The notes below the pieces were generated by a model. That model did not search any database and had not been told where the DNA came from. It saw only the letters and a list, made by a program, of their open reading frames with translations. The position numbers and the translations under genes were made by a program. A stretch of 64,000 nucleotides of DNA, from positions 22,133,001 through 22,197,000 of the forward strand of contig NC_063263.1 of assembly GCF_019578655.1 (NCBI RefSeq). Direction: 5' to 3'. Below are positions 21,971 through 33,435 of this stretch, one piece after another. Each line of letters starts with the position of its first letter. Positions within the stretch are counted from its first letter, which is position 1. This DNA comes from Ricinus communis. Taxonomy: Eukaryota > Streptophyta > Magnoliopsida > Malpighiales > Euphorbiaceae.

Positions 21971-22375
21971 CTAGATTTTGATTGAGCGCGCAAGTGGTAC
22001 TGGTGTACCAACGCAGTTCTTGTACACTTCCTCACCCTTAGCTAAATACATTTCTAACTGTGCTTTGAATTCTGGTCCATGGGCAATGTACTTCACCATT
22101 TCATTATGGCAGGTTTCTCCCATCGAAACTAGTTCAACACAACAATCATTAGCAACAATACCCTTCAAGAACACTGACTTGAAAATTTCTTTTCCACACT
22201 CTTTTGTGATTTATTTTTCACATTCATCCAAAAATTTATATAGTCCCGAGAGCGGCTCTTGTGACGGCGTTGGTGCTCCAAAATCAAGTGCAGATGCAAA
22301 CTTTGAAATATTGATTATTGCAACACTAGCTTGGATCAAAAGTACCGAGATAGAAAGGTTGTTAAGTCTTGCCAT
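21971..22375 (-). pseudogene. Prolamin-like gene 3, nonsense-mutated at codon 55
   Basis: The 405 bp frame aligns over its whole length with gene 1: same start (22375), signal peptide, cysteine framework and ARSIKI C-terminus. A single C-to-T change turns the Gln-55 codon of the ECEKQITKE block into TAA (plus-strand TTA at 22211-22213). Translation would stop after the signal peptide and 25 mature residues, with only the first of six cysteines made. A downstream ATG at 22174 would give 67 aa without a signal peptide, which is unlikely to be useful. The TATA box and leader are intact, so a transcript may still be made. Recently inactivated paralogue. Confidence 0.9.
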
Positions 22376-23506
22376 TGCGAATCGATGGAAATTATTTTCT
22401 TCTCGGTTTTATAAAGATATGTTTGTTGGTGGAGTTGAATAGTTAGTGAAACATGCATTTATAGTCACATGACGTAACAAGTTATAAAAGAATTAATCAA
22501 GATTTTTATTCAGTTTTCTAATAAGTTAAGGACATTTATATGACACTAAAACATTAATAATTGAACAGTAGAAATTAAACTCAAACTTTCTTGAGCATGA
22601 GTTTGTTTTATAACTGATGCTTTTATTATGGTGCATGAAATTCAATTCTTTTATTCACTAATAGATTCATTTTAAGGAAAAATTCATATTCCATTAGGCT
22701 AATAGAGAGTATGTTACATTTGTAATTGACATTTCATTTACTTATTCACTACTATTAAAGTTACACTTCCAATGTTTAGAGTAATTGTAATTACCCAAGT
22801 GGTGGACGTGAGAGGTATCAGTTGCACCGCCTTCATGTCGTACTGGATTATATATTCTTTTACCATTATACAAAGATAGTATGTGTAAAAGAATAAATGT
22901 TCACAGTGAGTTATTTTTCAAGCTACAACGGAAAAGAAAATCAGCGACTACATGAAATTATAAGAAATTAAGGAAAATAAATTAGCGGATAAACAAGTTA
23001 TAATAAATAAATTTTTTAAAAGCTAAGCTTGGATAAATGACATTCTATCTATAGCTTTGATGTATTTAATAATCATTCTTTGTTACTTTCATCTCGAAAT
23101 ATTTTAGAGACTTGAGTTAAAATTTAAAACGATGTCTTAAAATTTTAAATCTGATTGAATAACTAACTTCGGTAAAATTCACCTTATCATTTAGTCCTTT
23201 TGAAAAGCTTTATTGGACTACGAATATCGCATAAATATCTTTCGATCGTATAAACTGTAATTTCTTTTCTATCCGGATATCGTCAATAGTAGTAAATATA
23301 TTAAATATTAAAGGATCTTCGGTAAGGGTAAATCATTTAGGAAAATGGAAAAAAATTAGAATATAGGATCCTTATATAATGGCGATTCTGTTTGCGGGGA
23401 ATTACTCCCGAAGTTAAAATTTAATACCTTAATAGTTTGTGCAAGTTCGCTCAAATTTTTATATGATGTCCCATCAATTACTTAAAACAATCAATTTAAG
23501 CCCTTA
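22376..23506. repeat. Upstream region of prolamin-like gene 3
   Basis: Nearly the same ~1 kb upstream region as in the other units, followed by the start of the next unit's 3' flank, which is cut at 23511 by the solo LTR. Confidence 0.75.
22457..22463 (-). promoter_or_regulatory. TATA box of prolamin-like gene 3 (pseudogene)
   Basis: TATAAAT on the minus strand, 82 bp upstream of the start codon, conserved with the other copies. Confidence 0.6.
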
Positions 23507-23511
23507 AAAAT

Positions 23512-26500
23512 TGTCACGACCCCGTCTGTGGGCCCGTGACCGGCACTAGGGAATGGGTAGGCGTAAGGCCACCGAAACCCGTAGTAAGCCTAACATTCAT
23601 TGACTTAAACAAATCTCATCTCAAATTTTACTAGTAACAATGCCACAAATATCTCAAAAATTAAATTTTACATAACTAATTCGATCTGCCAGAAGAATTT
23701 GGGGAAACCCGAAACTCAGAAAATTTACAACTGATACATCTACTATTACTACTGCGGAGAATCTAAGATTTTACAAATTAACATACCAAATCGAATACAC
23801 CACCCGATGATGAAGGAGTCGGGTTACTGAATAAAAGTTGCGAGAGGACTAACAATCACGAATCTGAAAAAAAATAATAAAAATGAGACTGTCAGTCTCG
23901 AGAGTGAGTTAAAATCAAATAATCTAGAGACTATTGCTTTCTTCACAGAAAATATTAATCATTCGAATCAATATATCAACCATGCACGTAAATACAACCA
24001 TATTATAATCATACCCTATTACTTTCTTCACAGAAAGTATTAATCATTCGAATCAATATATCAACCATGCGCGTAAATACAACCCATATTATAATCATAA
24101 CATAATAAATGAATAAATAAAAATATATTTTTATTTTTACGAGACGAGTGGCCTAGTAGAACCCTAACCCCAAATTCTAGTAGCCATTTTGGCTCTCTTA
24201 ATCCAATAAGACTGGCGCCTAGAGAGCAATGCTCGACCAGGGACCTTACCTCCAGTCTGGTCACTTAAGTATCCAAGTATGTCGGCGCCCAGAGAGCAAA
24301 TGCTCGACCAGGGACCTTTACTCCGACATCTCATTCCAATAGGAATTTGGCGCTGAAGAGCTGACTCAACTAAGTCCTTTACTCCACCCCGGTCAGGTCT
24401 TAATATTCAAATAAGCGGCATTTGAGGCGAGTCGACCAAGGTCCTTTACTCCGGCATCTCACTCAAATAAGCCCAGAGAGCCATGCTCGACCAGGACAAA
24501 ACTCATAATAATCTTATTACCGCAATTACTCAAATCAGCCGAGAGAGCCATGCTCGATCAGGGCGAACTCATAAAAATCTTATTACCCGTCCATGATCAT
24601 TACCGGTGCGCACGCGGTCCTGATGTAACCCATCAGGCGGCATGTTCTACAAGCCACATTTCCCAAATCGCAATCACCACATTTAATAAATATTATTGTC
24701 TAAATAAGTCATTCAACCATATCAAAATAACAATTAACAATTTAGAGTAAGACATCATGCAACTCATGTGGAAAACTGATAATATTTGGTATTATCATAA
24801 CATTACTATAATAATACTTATATTATCTTCAATAATTAATAATCCAGTGAAATTATTTACATTGCGATACTAATAACCATATTAAGCATAAACTTTCAAA
24901 ATAGCATATTAAATTCAGACTTAGCAATAGTGCAACGATTAAGTGATTTTAACTCACAGAATTGGGCGACCTCTTAGCTCTGCTTCGGTGCCTCGGTTGG
25001 AGCGAGCTGAACAAACGGACAATCTAGTCACGGAAAACAATTTATCAAAACACTGAAACAATCGATCATTAATCATAGGTCTAAACTCCTAGAACTGACT
25101 GTCTAAGAATCTCGACTCGGGAGAATTCTACCGAAAATCTGGCAGAACCTCCGCTACAACACGGACATTACCCCCCGTAAAAACGGGTCCACGACCTGCC
25201 AGAAAAACACTTCAAATATCCAACAATTTAAACAATGGGAGTCGGGTCCCGAACTTCATTATTTTCCGACTCGCCAAAGACCTGAACACGAGGCAAAGAG
25301 GAGACAATTATTTTTGACTCACAGTATCATCAAATAATCAATATAATCCAATAGACACAAAACTAAACCAAGAATTTCCAAAATTTCAGGCCGGAGAAAA
25401 TTGCAGGGCCGATCGCTCGATTAATACTGCATCTCGACGAGTCCGATCGACGATCCGAACACATCATCAGGCTCCAGCGCCTGACGATCCTTGCTTGATT
25501 TTCCGATCCGACTCCCGATCATTAGGAGAGAATTTTCGGACGATCTCGATCGATTCCTAAGCAGTCGATCGCCACAGCGGTGCCATTTGAAGCTTGGTGA
25601 GGAGAGTCGGGATACACGCCCTCCGATCGTCCATAGCTCGCTGGGAGCTCATGAAAATGCCCAAAAATGCGGCTTGTTTTCTCTCTCCACCGGATCTTGT
25701 CTCGAGCCACCACAAGCGTTGCAGCTGCGAAAAGAAAGCTCTCTTGAGGGGAGCCGATCGCCACCAAGATCGGTAAGGCCCACGCATCGCCATGCCTCGT
25801 CCGCACCTCTCGCGATCGCGCCTGGATGCCGTGGGCTGCAACACAGCTTTGCACTTCTTGCCGGTTGTGTACGCCCTCGATGGTTGCCCAGACGCCGCAA
25901 CTCCTGCCTCCCTCTTCTTCTTCCCGCGCCTCACTCTCTCTCCCCGATCCTTCTTTTCTTTCTTTCAATATCGACATTTGACCCCTGAACTTTTCCTTAT
26001 TACAATTTGGTCCCTTAACTTTCTTAATTACTTACAATTTCATCCAGCAAAATTCCAATTTAACCCTTAAACTCTTCCTTAGCCTTTCAATTAAACCCTT
26101 AACTAATTAATTTGGGCCAAATCCGAATTATTGAAAATATATAATTACATAAATACCCCTGACCGACATATTTATTTACAAAAATACCAAACTCACAAAT
26201 TTCCATTAGAACCCCCATAAAAATAAAATTATACTTTCAATCCTTATTCCAAAATAAATTTCCAATTTAGTCCTAACACAAAAATTAATTTAAATAATAA
26301 ATTTCCAACTTAAAATTTAATACCACTAATCAATTAAAATACCAATTTTCCCAAAGTTCTGTTATAAAAACATCTCTTACAATTTCTACCATAATTTTTT
26401 CAATATATAATTTTATTTATACATATACATATACATTGGAGAAAAATTAGAATAACCAAAAATATATTCTACCCTTCAAATAATTTACTTAATTAATATC

Positions 26501-26660
26501 TTAAAATTTCAAACTAATTGAGTATAGAAAAATAACTCGTTCAATTGACTAATATTAAAATTTTCATTAAATCATTTCAAATTAAACCAAATAAAAATGA
26601 AGCTAAAATTAACTTAAATAAAAACTCATTATTAAATATATAAAAATTCCGGGTATTACA
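23512..26660 (-). mobile_element. Solo LTR of a Ty3/Gypsy-type retrotransposon (3149 bp)
   Basis: Begins TGTCACGACCCC and ends GGGTATTACA (TG...CA). It is flanked by a perfect 5 bp duplication AAAAT (23507-23511 and 26661-26665). The unoccupied sequence is seen at about 9405-9425 (CCCTTAAAAATATTTTTAAG). No internal retrotransposon sequence follows, so this is a solo LTR, presumably left by LTR-LTR recombination. It is homologous to the LTRs of the Gypsy element at 30527-37108, whose coding strand gives the orientation. GC-rich around 25400-25960, with AT-rich ends. The open frames in the GC-rich part show no protein similarity I recognise and are treated as chance. Confidence 0.92.
24212..24560. 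repeat. Short tandem repeats inside the LTR
   Basis: Imperfect units of about 57-71 bp, each with GGCGCCCAGAGAGCAATGCT followed by CGACCAGGGACC and CTTTACTCCGGCA, starting near 24212, 24283, 24349, 24412 and 24469. Related arrays lie in the other family members near 54300-54660, 31130-31290 and 35655-35820, with differing copy numbers. Confidence 0.75.
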
Positions 26661-26665
26661 AAAAT

Positions 26666-28234
26666 ATTTTTAAGTTTGCCTCATTTATGTATTAATTGTT
26701 CTTCTTTATATCTCATGTATGTTAGTTTTTCTTATTTTTCTCACTTTTTCCCAACTGAATAATGGCACTAGAGTCGCCAATGCCCAAATTATTTTTCTTG
26801 TTTCTGTTCTCATTATGTTTATATTATGTTAAACTTCTCTTATATTTTTTCTCAGATAATCTGCCATTTTGGAAACATAAAAACTTATAATTTTCAAAAC
26901 TATTTATACTGCAATTTTTTTATTTTACTTAGTCACTATTTTATATTTATCATTTCTATAGCTTTGATGTATTTAATAATGATTCATTGTTACTTTCATC
27001 TCGAAAATATTTTAGAGACATGAGTTCTAGTGAGTTATTTTTTCAAGCTACAACGGAAAAAGAAAATCAGCGTTCTGTAAATTATAAGAAATTAAGAAAA
27101 ATAAATTAGCGGACAAACAAGTTATAATAAATAAATTTTTTAAAAGCTAAGCTTGGATAAATGACATTCTATCTATAGCTTTGATGTATTTAATAATCAT
27201 TCTTTGTTACTTTCATCTCGAAAATATTTTAGAGACTTGAGTTAAAATTTAAAACGATGTCTTAAAATTTTAAATACAGTTGAATAACTAACCTCGGTAA
27301 GATTCACCTTATCATTTAGTCCTTTTGAAAAGCTTTATTGGACTACGAATATCGCATAAATATCTTTCGATCGTATAAACTGTAATTTCTTTTCTATCCG
27401 GATATCGTCAATAGTAGTAAATATATTAAATATTAAAGGATCTTCGGTAAGGGTAAATCATTTAGGAAAATGAAAAAAAAATAGAATATAGGATCCTTAT
27501 ATAATGGCGATTCTATTTGCGGGGAATTACTCTCGAAGTTAAAATTTAATACCTTAATAGTTTGTGCAAGTTCGCTCCAATTTTTATGTAATGTCCTATC
27601 AATTACTTAAAACAATCAATTCAAGCCCTTAAAAATATTTTTAAGTTTGCCTCATTTATGTATTAATTGTTCTTCTTTATATCTCATGTATGTTAGTTTT
27701 TCTTATTTTTCTCACTTTATCCCCACTGAATAATGGCACCAGAGTCGCCAATGCCCACATTATTTTTCTTATTTCCGTTCTCATTATGTTTATATTATGT
27801 TAAACTTCTCTTATATTTTTTCTCAGATAATAAGCCATTTTGGAAACATAAAAACTTATAATTTTCAAAACTATTTATACTGCAATTTTTTTATTTTACT
27901 TATCTAAGAATGGATGCAAATCACTGCTAGAGTAGCAATGTCTAATAACATTTGTCTTTTTCTACACCCAATGAAAAGTAATTGGACGTATATGTAGCGC
28001 ACGTGCATATTAGTTCTAAGAGAGAAAAAGAGAATTACGTGGAAATAACAATATGAATATAAGGACCAAACTAAGAAAATGAGATTCATAATTCCCTATC
28101 AAACAAGGATATGAAAAATATTTTGAACATCTGTGATGTTAATCTTCTAGTACAATTATTTCAATTCCTTATTCGAGGCGATGACACTAATCGATCGTCA
28201 CGCATTATCAATAGATCCGGCAATAGTAAACTTT
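26666..28234. repeat. Collapsed prolamin unit (gene deleted) and 3' flank of gene 4
   Basis: After the LTR the 3' flank of a unit resumes (26666-26930). At about 26930-27030 it jumps, through a scrambled stretch repeating TCTATAGCTTTGATGTATTT, to the distal upstream region of another unit (27030-27500). A whole gene copy with its proximal promoter is missing here. 27500-28234 is the normal 3' flank of gene 4. No coding sequence seen. Confidence 0.65.
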
Positions 28235-28639
28235 CTAGATTTTGATTGAGCGCGCAAGTCGTACAGGTGTACCAACGCAGTTCTTGTACACTTCCTCACC
28301 CTTAGCTAAATACATTTCTAACTGTGCTTTGAATTGTGGTCCATGGGCAATGTACTTCACCATTTCATTATGGCAGGTTTCTCCCATCGAAACTAGTTCA
28401 ACACAACAATCATTAGCAACAATACCCTTCAAGAATACTGACTTGAAAATTTCTTTTCCATACTCTTTTGTGATTTGTTTTTCACATTCATCCAAAAATT
28501 TATATAGTCCCGGGAGCGGCTCTTGTGACGGCGTTGGTGCTCCAAAATCAAGTGCAGATGCAAACTTTGAAATATTGATTATTGCAACACTAGCTTGGAT
28601 CAAAAGTACCGAGATAAAAATGTTGTTACGTCTTGCCAT
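28235..28639 (-). CDS. Prolamin-like (ECA1-type) secreted cysteine-rich protein, gene 4, one cysteine lost
   Basis: An intact single-exon ORF of 134 aa, collinear with gene 1. The signal peptide is retained, with L4R and L7I near its start. Five of the six framework cysteines remain (52, 78, 79, 89, 121), but Cys-60 is Tyr (ITKEYGKEIF), which should leave one partner unpaired. Other changes are I74V, E102Q, I109M and P127R. The TATA box is at 28721-28727. Protein family and likely secretion are as for gene 1. The loss of a conserved cysteine suggests relaxed constraint, although the frame is still open, so it may be on the way to becoming a pseudogene. Confidence 0.8.
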   Translation of the reverse strand: MARRNNIFISVLLIQASVAIINISKFASALDFGAPTPSQEPLPGLYKFLDECEKQITKEYGKEIFKSVFLKGIVANDCCVELVSMGETCHNEMVKYIAHGPQFKAQLEMYLAKGEEVYKNCVGTPVRLARSIKI

Positions 28640-29695
28640 TGCGAATCGATGGAAATTATTTTCTTCTCGGTTTTATAAAGATATGTTTGTTGGTGGAGTT
28701 GAATAGTTAGTGAAGCATGCATTTATAGTCACATGACGTAACAAGTTATAAAAGAATTAATCAAGATTTTTATTCAGTTTTCTAATAAGTTAAGGACATT
28801 TATATGACACTAAAACATTAATAATTGAACAGTAGAAATTAAACTCAAACTTTCTTGAGCATGAGTTTGTTTTATAACTGATGCTTTTATTATGGTGCAC
28901 GAAATTCAATTCTTTTATTCACTAATAGATTCTTTTTAAGGAAAAATTCATATTCCATTACGCTAATAGAGAGTATGTTACATTTGGAATTAACATTTCA
29001 TTTACTTATACACTACTATTAAAGTTACACTTCCAAAGTTTAGAGTAATTGTAATTACCCAAGTGGTGGACGTGATAGGTATCAGTTGCATCGCCTTCAT
29101 GCCGTACTGGATTATATATTCTTTTACCATTATACAAAGATAGTATGTGTAAAAAGAATAAATATTCTGGTGAGTTATTTTTTCAAGCTACAACGGAAAA
29201 AGAAAATCAGCGTTCTGTAAATTATAAGAAATTAAGGAAAATAAATTAGCGGACAAACAAGTTATAATAAATAAATTTTTTAAAAGCTAAGCTTGGATAA
29301 ATGACATTCTATCTATAGCTTTGATGTATTTAATAATCATTCTTTGTTACTTTCATCTCGAAAATATTTTAGAGACTTGAGTTAAAATTTAAAACGATGT
29401 CTTAAAATTTTAAATACAGTTGAATAACTAACTTCGGTAACATTCACCTTATCATTTAGTCCTTTTGAAAAGCTTTATTGGACTACGAATATTGCATAAA
29501 TATCTTTCGATCGTATAAACTGTAATTTCTTTTCTATCTGGATATCGTCAATAGTAGTAAATATATTAAATATTAAAGGATCTTCGGTAAGAGTAAATCA
29601 TTTAGGAAGATGAAAAAAAATAGAATATAGGATCCTTATATAATGCGGATTCTGTTTGTGGGGAATTACTCGCGAAGTTAAAATTTCTTTTCCAC
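28640..29695. repeat. Upstream region of prolamin-like gene 4
   Basis: Shared ~1 kb upstream region. It ends at the same junction (TTTTCCACGCTCTTTTGTGATTT) as the upstream region of gene 2 near 11460, marking the end of the second duplicated block. Confidence 0.7.
28721..28727 (-). promoter_or_regulatory. TATA box of prolamin-like gene 4
   Basis: TATAAAT on the minus strand, 82 bp upstream of the start codon. Confidence 0.6.
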
Positions 29696-29699
29696 GCTC

Positions 29700-30130
29700 T
29701 TTTGTGATTTATTTAATTATTAATTATTAAGAATAATTTTAATATTATTATCAGCGATGTTATATCGATATTTTGATATCATACTTAACGTTATATTAAT
29801 ACAATTATTATTATTTTTTCTACACACAAACTGTATGTTTGCTTTCCCCAAATTTTAAAATCTTTATTTCGGTATGTGTTGAATGATTATGTTAGACTAT
29901 GATTAATATATATGTGTTGATTGTGATATTGAGATAAGGCTATAGTAGAACATGCGACCTGATGGGTTACATCGGGACTGGCGTGTCTGCATTAATGATT
30001 AGAGATAGGTAACAAGGTTATTATGGATTTTTGCCCTGGTCAAGTATAACTCTCCGGTACATGAAAGTTATTTCTTGGGAGAAAGGTTTCTGGTCGGCTT
30101 AGTTGGAAATCAAGTGTTCAGACTAAATGT
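29700..30130 (+). mobile_element. Degenerate LTR fragment, second copy
   Basis: Paralogue of 11470-11885, less decayed: GAACATGCGACCTGATGGG and the following TTTTTGCCCTGGTCAAGTATAACTC still read as the reverse complement of the LTR interior. Joined to the LINE fragment on its right. Confidence 0.7.
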
Positions 30131-30131
30131 A

Positions 30132-30526
30132 AGGAGATGATTTTAATGAAATCATGAGTAGTGATGAGCAGATGGGAAGGCTGTCCAGAGATCCACACAT
30201 GATGCTCTATTTCTATGATGCTTCTAATAGAGTGGGTCTTCGTGATTTAGGCTTTTTGGGTAATAAATTTACTTGGGCTAGGGGTTGCAGTGGAGGTATG
30301 GGCCATAATAGAGAGGTTGGACCGTATATTTGGGAATGACAAATGGTGTGAATTATTTCCTAATTTTTCAGTTGATATTTTAGCCTGTGAATGGTCAGAC
30401 CATGCACCATTATTGTTGAATGATTCGGTGGACATGCATTTACCTGTGAAAAAGACTGCTAAACCATGAAGATCCGAAGCTACGTGAGCTCGACATGTGG
30501 AATGTGAACAAGAGATTAAACGTTTG
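30132..30526 (+). mobile_element. LINE fragment, second copy, left part
   Basis: Endonuclease C-terminal part: DFNEIMSSDE, then VGLRDLGFLGNKFTWARG (in the open stretch 30154-30339), and after a shift DRIFGNDKWCELFPNFSVDI and WSDHAPLLLND. It is interrupted at 30526 by the Gypsy insertion and resumes at 37109. Confidence 0.87.
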
Positions 30527-31297
30527 TGTCACGCCCACTTTGGGGGCCCGTGACCGGCACTAGGGAATAGGTAGGCTTAAGGCCACCGAAACCCGTAGTA
30601 AGCCTTACCAACCCGCAAATCCATATATACAATTAACCAAATATAAAGTAGTCATAATTGTCTTGCATAATACATCATCATACTACCAACAGGGAGTCGG
30701 AATAGTTATATAAATTTTAAAATTTCCTCTATCATGGATACTCTAGAGTAAAAATGACAAGTATATAAGTACAAGATAATTACAAAAGTCCAAGAAGAAG
30801 AAGTGGACTGTCGAATGCGATAGCGAAGGTCTTTAACTATCACCTGAAAAAATTACAAGCCGAGGGTAGACTGGGTCACCGAGAGTGAGATAAAATCAAA
30901 TAATCTAGAGATTATTGCAGTCTTCACAGGAAATATTAATTATTCGAGTCCACATATCAAACCCCCGAACATAAATGTGAAATCATGATGTCATCATACC
31001 ATAATGAAATAAATAAATAAATAAAAAATATCTTTGTTTCTTTTCTTTTCGGGACGAGTGGCTCAGTAGAACCCTAAACCCCAAATTCTAGTAGCCTTTC
31101 GGCTCTCTTAATCCAACAGGTCTGGCGCCCAGAGAGCAAGCTCGATCAAGGTCCTTACCTCCAGCCTGAACACTTGAATTCCAAATAAGCCGGCGCCCAG
31201 AGAGCATTGCTCGATCAGGGACCTTAACTCCGGCAATCAACTGAACTCAGCCCAGAGAGCAAGCTCGATCAGGGCAGACAAATTCATAATAACCTTA
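30527..31297 (-). repeat. Truncated 3' LTR of the Gypsy element
   Basis: About 771 bp that match the outer end of the 5' LTR (35063 onwards). Similarity stops after AACCTTA at 31297, where integrase sequence begins. Confidence 0.88.
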
Positions 31298-33255
31298 CAA
31301 ACTCTGCTACATCTCTCTTCATCCCGCTCCACCAATAATTTCCTTTCAAATCATGGTACATCTTTGTGGAGCCCGGATGCACGCTGTAAGTTGTACAGTG
31401 AGCTTCTTCTAAAATCTCCTTCCTGAGATTATCCACATCGGGAACACACAGCCTAGAGCCCATCATGAGGGTGCCATCATCATTTATAACAAAGTTATTA
31501 GCTCGACCGCTCGCACATCTTCCAAGATTTTACTGCATGTGGGTCCCGATTCGAGCCATCTGAATCACGACGCAAGCCTGAGACCTAACCCTGAAATGTG
31601 CTAACAACACACCCGATTCTAATATTTCCACCTGAAACCCTTGATCATACAGTTTATGCAACCCTTCAGCCAGCGGTCTCTTCTCTACCGACTTCCTGCT
31701 TAAAGCATCAGCCACAACATTCGCATTACCCGGGTGGTAGAGAATATTACAATCATAGTCCTTCAGAAGCTCTAACCACCTTCTCTGCCTCAGGTTCAAA
31801 TCCTTTTGTTGAAAAATATACTTTAAGCTTTTATGATCCGTATAAATCTCGCACGTCTCTCCATAGAGATAGTGCCTCCAAATCTTTAATGCAAAAATTA
31901 CTGCTGCCATCTCCAAATCGTGGGTCGGGTAATTTTGTTCATGCTTCTTCAATTGCCTAGACGCATAAGCTATTACCTTTCCATTTTGCATCAGAACACA
32001 ACCCAAACCCACTCTAGAAGCGTCGCAATACACCGTGAATCCACCAGTCCCAGAAGGTAAGGTCAACACCGGAGCTGAAGTCAAACAGTCCTTCAACTTT
32101 TGAAAGCTTCTCTCACACGCGTGATCCTTTGAGCGACATTCTTCCCGAGTCAACTTAGTCAAAGGCGCTATCCTCGAAAAGTCTTGCACAAATCGACGGT
32201 AGTAGCACGACTCCTAGAGTACTTGATCCCAGAGTTGGCCTCTGCCAATCGATCGCCTCCACTTTCTTAGGGTCTGCACGAATACCCTCTTTAGACACCT
32301 ATGTGCCCCGAGAAAACAACGCTTTCCCGTGAACTCGCACTTGGAGAACTTAGCGTACAATTGATGTTCCCTCAAAGTCTGAAGTACTATCCTCAAGTGC
32401 CACGCGTGCTCCTCTTCGCTTTTGGAATAAACCAAGATATCATCAATGAATACGATGACAAAACGATCCAGAAATTCCTTGAACACTCGATTCATCAAAT
32501 CCATAAAAGCCACAGGGGCATTAGTGAGTCCAAACGACATCACCAGAAACTCATAATGCCCATAACGCGTCCTGAACGCCGTCTTTGGCACGTCTTCACC
32601 ACGGATCCTCAACTGGTGATACCCCGATCGCAAATCAATCTTGGAGAAATACACAGCTCCCTGAAGCTGATCGAATAGGTCATCGATGCGAGGAAGCGGA
32701 TACCGGTTACGAATCATCGCCTTATTCGATTCTTAGATAATCGATGCAGAGCGCAAGGTACCATCCTTCTTCTTCTGAGCGAACAGGAGCACCCCAAGGA
32801 GACGTGCTAGGTCTAATGAAACCCTTACCTAGGAGGTCTTGCAACTGCTCCTTTAGCTCTCTTAACTCGGCCGGTGCCATTCGATAGGGCGGTAAAGAAA
32901 TAGGTGTTGTACCCGGTATCACGTCGATACAGAATTCTATCTCTCTATTGGGTGGCAATCCGGTGTAGTTCTTCCGGAAACACATCGGGAAACTCATGAA
33001 CCATAGGAGCGTCTTGACGCAACCTTTCCTTGCGAGGTATCCCTAACCAAAGCCAAATATCCCCGACATCCGAGGGCGAAGCATCCGCTTAGTATGTCCT
33101 TGACACGAGATTCGGTGGGAGAAGGTATCCTCACCTTTAAAATAGAACTCGAGTCTCCGGGGAATTCGAAAAGTCACTTGTTTCTCCCGGCAGTCCAACA
33201 TGGCGAAATGCAAAGCTAACCAATCCATTCCCAAAATCACATCAAAATCCATCAC
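31284..33255 (-). pseudogene. Gypsy pol relic: protease, reverse transcriptase, RNase H, integrase start
   Basis: Broken into frames. 33255-33043 holds the end of the aspartic protease region (FDVILGMDWLALH). 32997-32722 holds the RT N-terminus ([34 protein letters not shown]). 32717-32214 is the RT core with [21 protein letters not shown] and the catalytic [14 protein letters not shown] (Asp at residues 92-93 of that frame), then a frameshift. 32189-31530 is RNase H ([34 protein letters not shown]). 31466-31284 is the start of the integrase zinc-binding domain (His pair in HCTTYSVHPGSTKMYHDLKG, then NYWWSGMK). It stops before the two zinc-binding cysteines and the catalytic core. Not functional. 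Confidence 0.9.
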
Positions 33256-33435
33256 ATCTAAAAAGAATTAGGTCGTGAACCAAATCTCGACCCTCAGCGG
33301 ACAGGACCGGCGGATACGACATCGGTCTCAAGGCCTCGACTTGGCGTAGTGACGATCGGACCGGAAGCCCTAGCAATGGACATCCAATCTTAAGGCAAAA
33401 CTAGGCGATCACGAAAGAATGGGTAGCCCCAGGGT

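Noticed and set aside
22376..23500. A defence- or phage-type gene system.
   Set aside because: Nothing prokaryotic in the window; all recognisable coding text is plant gene or plant transposon.
25491..26070. Several overlapping open frames in the GC-rich part of the solo LTR (and 55608-56146 in the other LTR).
   Set aside because: They lie on both strands in all frames of a GC-rich LTR segment, with low-complexity Arg/Ser/Leu content, and are not conserved as proteins between the two LTRs.
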